64,000 nucleotides of DNA from Echinicola salinicaeni (GTDB taxonomy: Bacteria > Bacteroidota > Bacteroidia > Cytophagales > Cyclobacteriaceae): positions 1 to 64,000 of the forward strand of contig NZ_JACODZ010000012.1 in NCBI RefSeq assembly GCF_014280965.1, read 5' to 3'. The translations under genes and the position numbers were made by a program. The notes beneath the pieces were generated by a model. It saw only the letters and a list, made by a program, of their open reading frames with translations. It had not been told where the DNA came from and made no database searches. Of the stretch, positions 27,011 through 37,318 are shown piece after piece. How positions within the stretch are numbered: position 1 is the stretch's first letter; the number at the start of each line of letters is the position of its first letter.

Positions 27011-27760
27011 AATCTTTCTTAGAGTCCAATAAATTGTTAGTGAATTTAATGCTCATTGATTTATCTGATTTACGGGGATTTTTTTTTGTAGGGTAATCAT
27101 TAGAAAACTTTAAGTAGGTTTGTAAATAACACCTAACAGCACTTTTTACGTGATAATCCATGGAATCCGTGGGAGACATTTTTTTTCTATCTCGAAAAGT
27201 AGATTCTTTGTTTAAAATTAAGGGCTCACGAATTTCTCCGATTTACACGGACCTTTTGTAGGGTAATCATTAGAAAACCTTAATTAGGTTTATAAATAAT
27301 ACCTAACAGCACTTTTTCCGTGATAATCCGTGGAATCCGTGAGAGACATTTTTTTTCTTTCTCGAAAAGTAGATTCTTTCTTAGAAATTAAGGCTCACGG
27401 ATTTCTCTGATTTACACGGACCTTTTGTAGGGTAATCATTAGAAAACCTTAAGTAGGTTTGTAAATAACACCTAACAGCACTTTTTCCGTGATAATCCGT
27501 GCAATCCGTGAGAGACATTTTTTTTCTTTCTCGAAAAGTAGATTCTTTCTTAGAAATTAAGGGCTCACGAATTTCTCCGATTTACACGGACCTTTTGTAG
27601 GGTAATCATTAGAAAACCTTAAGTAGGTTTGTAAATAATACCTAACAGCACTTTTTCCGTGATAATCCGTGCAATCCGTGAGAGACATTTTTTTTCTTTC
27701 TCGAAAAGTAGATTCTTTCTTAGAAATTAAGGGCTCACGAATTTCTCCGATTTACACGGA
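27011..27760. repeat. 170-bp tandem repeat array with internal inverted arms
   Basis: The landmark GTAGGGTAATCATTAG recurs at 27088, 27258, 27427 and 27597, and CTCACG-type starts at 27052 (diverged), 27225, 27394, 27564 and 27734, giving periods of 169-173 bp. The later units are nearly identical; the first is diverged and the last is cut after 27760. In each unit a 27-nt arm (27225-27251 in unit 1, CTCACGAATTTCTCC...) is complementary at about 20 of 27 positions to a second arm (27317-27343, TCCGTGATAATCCGTG...), with a small central hairpin AAACCT...AGGTTT. No protein is encoded. A related half-motif (ATCAGTGCCATTCGTG) occurs at about 27848-27865, outside the array. Confidence 0.88.
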
Positions 27761-27953
27761 TATATTTTATCTATAAAGAAAATACATTGATTTTTCTAAT
27801 CGCCTAAAGCTATTTTAACCTTTCATATCAACAATTTCTCAGCAAAAATCAGTGCCATTCGTGTGGACTTCCCTCTGTCTTCATAAAGTATATACTTTTA
27901 TAAAATACCACATTTCAATAATAAAAAACATAGCACTATCTGATAATCCTTAT

Positions 27954-27961
27954 TATTTTTG
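27954..27961 (+). promoter_or_regulatory. -7 box candidate of proBA
   Basis: TATTTTTG matches TAnnTTTG and lies 22 bp upstream of the ATG at 27984. No TTG -33 element at the usual distance. It would place transcription start close to the proB ATG, compatible with the chosen start and not with the longer GTG start. Confidence 0.3.
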
Positions 27962-27983
27962 GTTTCAGTTTGATAATCAGTAT

Positions 27984-29075
27984 ATGGTACAGCACAAGGG
28001 AAAAACAGTCGTTATTAAAATAGGTTCCAATGTCCTAACTCGTGCAGACGGATCCCCGGACAAATCAAGAATGGAAGCCCTTGTCCATCAAATGGTTTAC
28101 CTACGCGAACAAGGAATCAAAATTGTATTGATCTCTTCTGGTGCAGTAGCCTTTGGACGAAAGTCAACGGTTTTTGAGGAAAAAACTGATCAGGTCGTTC
28201 AAAAGCAAATTCTTGCTGCTATCGGTCAGATAGAGCTGATCAATTCCTATAAATCCCTTTTTGGCAATAAAAAAACTCCCATTGCACAGATAATGGTCAC
28301 CAAAAGTGATTTCAGGGATAGAAAGCATTACCTGAATATGAAAAACTGCCTGGAAGGATTAGTAAAAAACAATATCATTCCAGTTATCAATGAAAACGAT
28401 ACTGTAGCAGTCACTGAGCTGATGTTTACGGACAATGATGAATTAGCAGGATTAGTAGCAGCCATGATGGATGCTCAGGAAATGATCATTTTAAGTAATG
28501 TGGATGGTATTTTCAAAGGCCATCCCAATGATCCTGACTCGGAGTTAATCGAACTTGTAGACGCCAAGTCTCCATCTATGAACAGCTATATCTCCTCTAG
28601 CAAATCCTCATTTGGAAGGGGTGGGATGCTAACCAAAATGAATATGGCCAAAAAATCCGCCGATTTAGGGATTGGAGTGATAATAGCCAATGGCAAAAGA
28701 GAAAATGTATTGATTGACTATTATCATCAGACGCTTCGTTGTACCTACTTTGAGCCTTCCAAGGCCAAGCTTAACCCCAAAAAGTGGATTGCCCATAGTG
28801 AACATTATTCAAAGGGTGAATTGATCATTAGCAGTGGAGCAGAAAGTGCCCTAAAATCCAGTAAGATTACCAGCTTACTCCCTATCGGAGTTGTAAAGGT
28901 GAAAGGAGACTTTATAAAAGGTGAAATTATAAGAATAATCAGTGAAGATGGCAGGAAAATTGGTTTAGGTAAGGCCGCTTATGGCGCTAAAGTAGCTGTC
29001 GAAAAAATAGGTTTAAGTAATCAGAAACCCATAATCCATTATGATTACCTCTACCTCCACCACAACAATCAATAA
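27984..29075 (+). CDS. proB: Glutamate 5-kinase
   Basis: A 363-residue kinase for the first step of proline synthesis (ATP + L-glutamate to glutamyl-5-phosphate). The frame is open to a GTG at 27852, but the extra 44 residues have no family match, while the ATG at 27984 is followed after six residues by the canonical [12 protein letters not shown]. Other motifs: [41 protein letters not shown] and [13 protein letters not shown]. The C-terminal PUA domain (about 270-350) is present. It is followed 2 bp later by proA, so the two are co-transcribed and probably translationally coupled. Confidence 0.95.
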   Translation: MVQHKGKTVVIKIGSNVLTRADGSPDKSRMEALVHQMVYLREQGIKIVLISSGAVAFGRKSTVFEEKTDQVVQKQILAAIGQIELINSYKSLFGNKKTPIAQIMVTKSDFRDRKHYLNMKNCLEGLVKNNIIPVINENDTVAVTELMFTDNDELAGLVAAMMDAQEMIILSNVDGIFKGHPNDPDSELIELVDAKSPSMNSYISSSKSSFGRGGMLTKMNMAKKSADLGIGVIIANGKRENVLIDYYHQTLRCTYFEPSKAKLNPKKWIAHSEHYSKGELIISSGAESALKSSKITSLLPIGVVKVKGDFIKGEIIRIISEDGRKIGLGKAAYGAKVAVEKIGLSNQKPIIHYDYLYLHHNNQ

Positions 29076-29077
29076 TT

Positions 29078-30325
29078 ATGAATTTACAAGATACATTCGC
29101 TAAGGTAAACAAAGCCAGTAGGTCTCTGGCATTGCTCACAGAAGATAAAATCAATAAGACATTAGATGATCTTGCCCAATTAACTTGGGAAAACATTCCT
29201 GAAATATTAGTAGCCAATGAAAAGGATCTGGCAAGAATGGATCCGGAAGATCCAAAATATGACCGACTCAAACTTACCAAGCCAAGGATAGAAGCGATTG
29301 CCGAAGATATCTTAAATGTGGTCAAACTCCCTTCTCCCCTAAACAGGACCTTATCAGAAAAATCCTTAGAAAACGGGCTAAGATTAACAAAGTTATCCGT
29401 TCCCCTAGGTGTAATTGGTATTATATATGAAGCTAGGCCAAATGTAACCTTTGATGTGTTCAGCCTTTGTTTGAAATCAGGAAATGCCTTGGTGCTAAAA
29501 GGAGGTAGTGACGCCCATGATTCCAATACAGCCATTGTCAAACTGATCCACCAAGTACTGGAGAAAAACGGTATTGATCCTGATATAGTAGCCCTGCTAC
29601 CACCTGACAGAGAGGCCACCGCCGAGATGCTGCAAGCGGTAGAATATATTGACATCATCATCCCAAGGGGAAGCCAGGGACTAATCAATTTTGTAAGGAA
29701 TAATTCAAAAGTTCCAGTCATTGAAACTGGGGCGGGTATAGTTCATACCTATCTGGACAAATCCGGTGACATTGGAAAAGCAGCAAAAATCGTTACCAAT
29801 GCCAAAACCCGAAGAGTAAGTGTCTGCAACGCATTGGACTGTTTGGTGATCCATCAGGATAAGCTAAAAGATTTACCAAAAATCGCCCAACCATTGGGAG
29901 AAAAGAAGGTAAAAATCTTTGCAGACAAAGCCGCATATGAGATTCTAAAAGAAAACTATCCTAAAGCACTATTATTTGAAGCCGAGGATGAACATTTTGG
30001 AACTGAGTTTCTGGCCATGACTATGTCCATTAAAACTGTTCCCTCAATGGAATCTGCTTTGGAACACATTGCCAAACACAGCTCCAAACACAGTGAAGCG
30101 ATCGTAGCTGAAGATCAGGCTGCTTTAGATCTATTCCTTAAATCTGTCGATGCAGCAGCGGTTTACGCCAATACCTCCACGGCCTTTACAGATGGTGCCC
30201 AATTTGGACTTGGAGCTGAAATAGGTATCTCCACCCAAAAGCTACACGCCAGAGGCCCTATGGCCTTGGAAGAACTTACTTCTTATAAGTGGATCATTCG
30301 TGGAGATGGCCATATTAGGGATTAA
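29078..30325 (+). CDS. proA: Gamma-glutamyl phosphate reductase
   Basis: A 415-residue aldehyde-dehydrogenase-fold enzyme reducing glutamyl-5-phosphate with NADPH, second step of proline synthesis. Motifs: [17 protein letters not shown] (about 108-124), [14 protein letters not shown], and the catalytic cysteine in [10 protein letters not shown] (about residue 250). The C-terminus ([22 protein letters not shown]) is the typical family ending. It immediately follows proB and ends at a strong terminator. Confidence 0.96.
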   Translation: MNLQDTFAKVNKASRSLALLTEDKINKTLDDLAQLTWENIPEILVANEKDLARMDPEDPKYDRLKLTKPRIEAIAEDILNVVKLPSPLNRTLSEKSLENGLRLTKLSVPLGVIGIIYEARPNVTFDVFSLCLKSGNALVLKGGSDAHDSNTAIVKLIHQVLEKNGIDPDIVALLPPDREATAEMLQAVEYIDIIIPRGSQGLINFVRNNSKVPVIETGAGIVHTYLDKSGDIGKAAKIVTNAKTRRVSVCNALDCLVIHQDKLKDLPKIAQPLGEKKVKIFADKAAYEILKENYPKALLFEAEDEHFGTEFLAMTMSIKTVPSMESALEHIAKHSSKHSEAIVAEDQAALDLFLKSVDAAAVYANTSTAFTDGAQFGLGAEIGISTQKLHARGPMALEELTSYKWIIRGDGHIRD

Positions 30326-30361
30326 GCTAAATTCGCCCTTAACATCCAAGATTATATTTTA

Positions 30362-30395
30362 AAAGCCGGGTTTCGAACCCGGCTTTACTTTTTTC
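30362..30395 (+). terminator. Terminator of proBA
   Basis: Stem AAAGCCGGGTT / AACCCGGCTTT with a 3-nt loop, then ACTTTTTTCT, starting 37 bp after the proA stop. Confidence 0.88.
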
Positions 30396-30581
30396 TAAAT
30401 CCCCCATCACCGTCTTAATTTCAAAAAAGTTGCATGGATCTATTTTATTAATTATGAGTACTCACCTAGCCTTGAAACCAAAAATATCCCATAACAGATT
30501 TAATAAAATCAATATGCTCTATTGGCTTAACCAGAAACATGGGCTTTCTTGTAACTTTATAAGCCATTAACTAGAAAAGCT

Positions 30582-31568
30582 TTGAAAGCAATTACCCGAA
30601 ACCAATATGGAGACAGCAAAGTCCTCCAAATAAGCAAGCTTGAAAAACCTGTCCCCTCCTCTAAGGAGTTATTGATAAGTGTTCATTTCACCACTGTTAA
30701 CAGGACGGATTGTGGAATTTTAACAGGAAAGCCCTTTGCCATTCGATTTTTTACGGACCTATTAAAACCCACTTCAAAGGTCACAGGGACTGATTTTGCG
30801 GGTGAGGTGGTGGGCATTGGTCAAAACGTAAAAAACTTTAAAGTTGGAGATCGGGTTTGGGGATTGAATGATGAAGGGCTAGCTTCACAGGCTGAGTTTA
30901 TGACAATAAATGAAAACAAAGCAATTTGTTTAATACCAGAAAATATAAGCTATCAAGAAGCTGTTGCTTCTGCAGAAGGAGCTCATTATGCCTATAATTT
31001 TGTGAATAAAGTTCATCTAGAAAAGGGAAATAAAGTCTTAGTAAATGGCGCTACAGGAGCCATTGGTTCTGCGGCTCTCCAGATTCTAAAAAGTCAAGGA
31101 CTCTATGTTACTGCAGTGGGAAACGGCAAAAATATAGATTTGCTAAAGTCCCTTGGTGCGGACAAAATCTATAATTTTGAAAAAGAGGATTTCACAGAAA
31201 TAGATAAGGAAAAATACGACTTTATTTTTGACGCTGTTGGGAAGAGTTCTTTCGGGAAATGCAAAAAGCTGCTTGTGGAAAATGGTATATATATTTCCTC
31301 AGAACTTGGTCCAAATGCAGAAAACCTCTACCTGCCTTTGATCACAAAGTTTAAAAATGGAAAAAGAGTGATCTTTCCGTTTCCACAAAATTGTAAAAGA
31401 AGCTTATTATTTATCAAACAACTTATGGAGAAAGGCAAGTTCAAAGCAATCATAGACAGGTATTATCAGCCTGGGGAAATTAAAGAGGCTTATAATTATG
31501 TTATGAGTGGGCAAAAGACCGGAAATGTGCTTATCAATTTCTCATCAGATCAAAATCCATTATCCTAA
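30582..31568 (+). CDS. MDR-family NAD(P)-dependent oxidoreductase (TTG start)
   Basis: A 328-residue zinc-free medium-chain dehydrogenase/reductase. The GroES-like domain begins MKAITRNQYG and has TVNRTDCGIL and VTGTDFAGEVVGIG; the Rossmann motif VNGATGAIGSAALQIL is at about 148-163. The start is TTG: an in-frame stop lies 10 codons upstream with no ATG or GTG between, and the TTG matches the normal MKA start of the family. It probably reduces quinones or enones; the substrate is unknown. A DUF1801 gene follows 60 bp later and may be co-transcribed. Confidence 0.85.
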   Translation: MKAITRNQYGDSKVLQISKLEKPVPSSKELLISVHFTTVNRTDCGILTGKPFAIRFFTDLLKPTSKVTGTDFAGEVVGIGQNVKNFKVGDRVWGLNDEGLASQAEFMTINENKAICLIPENISYQEAVASAEGAHYAYNFVNKVHLEKGNKVLVNGATGAIGSAALQILKSQGLYVTAVGNGKNIDLLKSLGADKIYNFEKEDFTEIDKEKYDFIFDAVGKSSFGKCKKLLVENGIYISSELGPNAENLYLPLITKFKNGKRVIFPFPQNCKRSLLFIKQLMEKGKFKAIIDRYYQPGEIKEAYNYVMSGQKTGNVLINFSSDQNPLS

Positions 31569-31628
31569 TTTACAGCTTTTCCATCAATTGATAGATCAAC
31601 TAATTATTACCATTAAATCGAAAACAAT

Positions 31629-32054
31629 TTGAAACTTATAACTAAGCCTGAAGTCGCTGCAGTATTTGCTGAATACCCTGACTTTGTTAGGCATAAAATG
31701 CAGGATTTGAGAGAACTGGTCATCAAAACTGCCAAAGAAATAGAAGGAATTGATGAACTGGAAGAAACCCTGAGATGGGGAGAGCCCAGCTATATCTGTA
31801 AAAAGGGTAGCACACTTAGGATGGACTGGAAAGCCAAATCCCCTGACCAATATGCCATGTATTTTAAATGCACCAGTAGATTAGTTGAAACTTTTAAGTT
31901 GGTTTTCGAAGACAAATTTCAATTTGAGGGTAAAAGGGCCATAGTTTTTCAATTAGACCAAAAAATCCCAGAAAAAGAACTGCAAGCATGTATCAGGGCT
32001 GCCCTTTCTTATCACAAGGTAAAGCAATTGGACGATTTAGGAATTCAGTATTAA
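31629..32054 (+). CDS. DUF1801 (YdhG-like) protein, TTG start
   Basis: A 141-residue cytosolic protein with the DUF1801 fold. The family stretch ELEETLRWGEPSYIC (about 48-62) and the aromatic DQYAMYFKCTSRLVETF (about 77-93) are present. The only initiation codon after an upstream in-frame TAA is TTG (31629); the next Met is 23 residues in and would remove part of the fold. Function of the family is not established. It lies 60 bp after the oxidoreductase on the same strand and ends before a hairpin. Confidence 0.82.
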   Translation: MKLITKPEVAAVFAEYPDFVRHKMQDLRELVIKTAKEIEGIDELEETLRWGEPSYICKKGSTLRMDWKAKSPDQYAMYFKCTSRLVETFKLVFEDKFQFEGKRAIVFQLDQKIPEKELQACIRAALSYHKVKQLDDLGIQY

Positions 32055-32198
32055 GAACAACCTTTAATACATTGAACAAAAGTCAATACTTTAAGTAGAT
32101 TAAAATAGAACATTTCACAAAAATGTTAAACTACTTATAAACAACAAGGTATCTTATTGAACTTAATTCAATAATAACTCTTTCATTCATACTTCAAA

Positions 32199-32226
32199 AA
32201 AGGTCCAACCAATAGGTCGGACCTTC
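32199..32226. terminator. Terminator between the DUF1801 gene and pgi
   Basis: Stem AAGGTCC / GGACCTT, extended by ACC/GGT across one mismatch, with an A-run before it and a T-rich tract after it. It sits between convergent genes, 145 bp past the DUF1801 stop and 50 bp past the pgi stop, and could serve both. Confidence 0.7.
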
Positions 32227-32275
32227 TTCTTATTCTCAAGTTATTAACCATTGTAATGGCTATAACTGTGTCATT

Positions 32276-34588
<2,313 letters not shown>

Positions 34589-35310
34589 TTATCCAAACAG
34601 GATTTTTTGCATGTGCTGGTAATTGTTCAGGAAATCCTTGGTCACCCTAAAAGTATCTGTTTCTTCATAGTTGATTTTTCGAATTCCCTTATTAGAAAAC
34701 TCATAAATATCCGCATGAGGATAAGACAAAAGAATGGGAGAATGCGTCGAAATGATAAATTGGGAATTGTTTTTCACTAATCTATGAATATGGACCAATG
34801 CCTCCATTTGTTTGGATGGACTAATTCCAGATTCAATTTCATCAAAAAGGTAGAAGCCCTTTCCCAGTAGTCTTTTTTCTAATAAGGTCATGAAGGATTC
34901 ACCATGAGACCTCGTATGCAGAGATCGATTTCCGTAAGCCAAGTGAATATCATCCCCTATCCGGTCTATCTCAGAAGCTACATTGTAAAAAGATTCGGCC
35001 CGTAAAAAGTAACTATCCTTGGGCCTTGTAATCCCTCTTATCATTTTTAAATCCTCAAAAAGGAGGCTATGCGTCTCTTCGGTGGCAAAGTGAAAGTGCC
35101 TGCTTCCGCCTTCCGGTTAAGCCCCATCCCAATAGCGATCGCTTCCAATAAAGTGGATTTTCCGCTACCGTTTTCTCCAACAAAGAAAGTTACAGGACAA
35201 TCAAAAGACAGTTCCTTTAATGAGGACAAAGAAGGAATATCATTAGGATATCCCCTCTTATTGGTCTTTTTCTTTCGAATTGACTGCAAATAGTTCGGAT
35301 TGTCATACAT
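34589..35310 (-). pseudogene. ABC/AAA-type ATPase gene broken by a single-base frameshift
   Basis: Two frames that together make one ATPase. The first (35310 to 35047, 87 aa) has the Walker A GENGSGKS (45-52) and ends soon after. The second (through 34589) has a signature-like SHGES, Walker B FYLFDEIESGI and the H-loop STHSPIL. Around plus 35087-35089, a TTT run on the minus strand, adding one T joins them in frame: GTFTF then ATEETHS. The 722-bp stretch plus one base is exactly 240 codons and a stop, which supports a 1-nt loss. It may be a true pseudogene or a homopolymer sequencing error. The intact family members are small cytosolic OLD/RecF-like ATPases of unknown role. Confidence 0.8.
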
Positions 35311-35375
35311 TATATTAGCCCCTTTCCAATAAGTAATTCATTAGGGTTACCATAGTAGATATAGTACTTTAATAA

Positions 35376-35909
35376 CTATTCTCCTCTTTCATAAATTCTA
35401 TATAGCTCTAATACAGCTTCAGTAACCTTGATACTTTCAGGAAGTTGTACTTCCATTTCATGTGCTATATTCTCAATAAGTCCTTTATACTTGTCCAGCC
35501 CTTCTTCATCCTCCTCTGCTAAGATCTTCAGTAAATATAGTGTACCTGACCATTCGATTTGGTATTTGTCCAAAGTGCTCCGAGCAATACTAACAGCTTC
35601 TTGATTTCTTTCGGTCAAATCCAGGTATTTAGCTAGGGTAAATGAAGTCCCAGAAGCTTGGACTAAATCAGTAGTAGAGGAATGTAAAAGTTCATATAAT
35701 AAGTCTATTGCTTCCTCTTCCCTTTGGGTTTCAAACATAAAAGTGGCCATAAAATTCTGGCATGTTTGCTGAATAGCAGCGTAATCTACTTTTTCAATAT
35801 TGGCCTCATGGAACGCTGTAAATAATTTCAGGTTTTCTTCATCAGTTCTTTTTGTTATAGAAATCAATAAATCACGAAAACTACTTTGTACAGGACTTCT
35901 TTGTTTCAT
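35376..35909 (-). CDS. Unknown helical protein
   Basis: I do not recognise this 177-residue protein. It is soluble, acidic and mostly helical, with no signal peptide. Paired helices such as EEEAIDLLYELLHSS and NQEAVSIARSTLDKYQIEW suggest TPR- or HEAT-like repeats, ending in AVLELYRIYERGE. It is transcribed in the same direction as the broken ATPase 65 bp downstream, and the two may have formed a unit. A binding or chaperone-like role would suit the fold, but nothing proves it. Confidence 0.7.
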   Translation of the reverse strand: MKQRSPVQSSFRDLLISITKRTDEENLKLFTAFHEANIEKVDYAAIQQTCQNFMATFMFETQREEEAIDLLYELLHSSTTDLVQASGTSFTLAKYLDLTERNQEAVSIARSTLDKYQIEWSGTLYLLKILAEEDEEGLDKYKGLIENIAHEMEVQLPESIKVTEAVLELYRIYERGE

Positions 35910-36099
35910 TTTTTTAATTCTATTTAATTTCCATCATGTCAAAATTTACTTTGCTATATTTTTCAAAATGAAAAGCTAACTAAGATGGATACTTAAAAAA
36001 CTGTTCATAAAAATTGAAATCAGGATAAAATATTCCTAGAATAAATTTAGCTACCCAATAATGTCTTACAAAAACTCATAGGATAATTATTCATTTAGC

Positions 36100-37215
36100 C
36101 TAAAGCTCCCTATTTATCCAATTGGCTACTTCCAAAAATGATTCCCTTGAATAAGACCTTTCTTTAATTTTTGGCTTTTTATCATTTTTTCCCATCAGGA
36201 ATTTCAAACTATCCGAAGGCTGAGCCTGCTTATATGAATGGTTGATGCTGTCCAACAATATCACTTGGTAATTGCTTTTTGAACTCCTTTTAAACAAATT
36301 TTCAATGCCAGTTATATTCTCCTCCCACTCTAGCTTCTCATCCATCTTTCCATAGACCACCAATGCGGGACAGCTTATTTTTGGATAATATAATCCAGGT
36401 TCATATTGAATATAAGCGATCCTATGCGGATTCAGCCATTGGATAGAATCCATCTTGTAGGTCTTATCAAGGTTTCCGAAAAGCTTTGGGTCTTTATCCG
36501 CATACTTCTCATAATAATACCGCTTGCTTTCCTTAAGTAGACAATGCATGGTAGCTATATCCTCATTCTTATTTATTATTTTGATGGTCTCCCTAACGGA
36601 CGAAAGCATCGCCTCTTTAATTTCTTCATTCCCTCTGTAGATTTTCTCCAAAGCCCCTGAAAACTGAGAATAACTAAGCCGATCACCTGCAATTCCCTGA
36701 GTTGACATCAAAACCACAAAATCAATCTCAGTGTTTCTTGATGCAGCAATAGCTACTGCGGCTCCTCCTTCACTATGTCCCACCAGTCCAATCTTGGCAT
36801 GGGTAAATCGTGGGTCATCATGCAATGCCATAAAGGCCTTTTCTGCATCTGCGGCCTGTCCGTACATGGTATAGTCTTTTTTTCTAGCTAAAGCAGGATC
36901 AATAAATGATCGGTTATCATACCTCAGCACCGCAATGCCATTTCTTAGTAGAATATCTGCCAGCTCGCTGTATAAGCCACCATAATCCCTTGAAATAGGA
37001 AGTGGTGGAGAAACTAAAATAACCGCTTTCTCAATAGCATTATTGTTGACATTATTCGGAACACTTAGCGTCCCGGTTAAAATCAAATTATCAGCAGCCC
37101 TAAATAAAAAAGACTCTTCATGAATTTGTAGTTCCTTTCCCAACACAACGCTTCCCTTTCCTCCCCAGAGGAAAGTCCAAAAGTTGATGATTAGAAAGAA
37201 GGTAACTTTTATCAT
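36100..37215 (-). CDS. Exported alpha/beta hydrolase
   Basis: A 371-residue alpha/beta hydrolase. The frame can start at a GTG (37239), but the ATG at 37215 gives a signal peptide (MIKVTFFLIINFWTFLW). Catalytic elements: the nucleophile elbow GHSEGG (about residue 145), aspartate in VYGKMDEKLEW, and histidine in DSINHSYKQ. The segment before the elbow (NGIAVLRYDNRSF) matches serine aminopeptidase/esterase-like S33 relatives. Substrate unknown. It lies 103 bp after the aconitase stop, on the same strand. Confidence 0.83.
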   Translation of the reverse strand: MIKVTFFLIINFWTFLWGGKGSVVLGKELQIHEESFLFRAADNLILTGTLSVPNNVNNNAIEKAVILVSPPLPISRDYGGLYSELADILLRNGIAVLRYDNRSFIDPALARKKDYTMYGQAADAEKAFMALHDDPRFTHAKIGLVGHSEGGAAVAIAASRNTEIDFVVLMSTQGIAGDRLSYSQFSGALEKIYRGNEEIKEAMLSSVRETIKIINKNEDIATMHCLLKESKRYYYEKYADKDPKLFGNLDKTYKMDSIQWLNPHRIAYIQYEPGLYYPKISCPALVVYGKMDEKLEWEENITGIENLFKRSSKSNYQVILLDSINHSYKQAQPSDSLKFLMGKNDKKPKIKERSYSRESFLEVANWINREL

Positions 37216-37318
37216 AGCTTCAATATAATATATAACCACAGATAAGAAGGATATAAATAACTCGTATTATCCCTTGTCTATTTGTGGTCAGATCATCAGA
37301 AGTTTTAGAACATGGAAA

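Noticed and set aside
26949-27179. 76-aa minus-strand frame over the first repeat unit
   Set aside because: It runs through the repeat, is Lys/Ser-rich without motifs and is broken in the other units.
27011-27760. CRISPR array
   Set aside because: The 170-bp units have no short repeat with unique spacers; whole units repeat and no cas genes are present.
27852-27983. 44-residue N-terminal extension of glutamate 5-kinase
   Set aside because: GTG start, hydrophobic non-family sequence; the canonical kinase N-terminus starts at the ATG at 27984.
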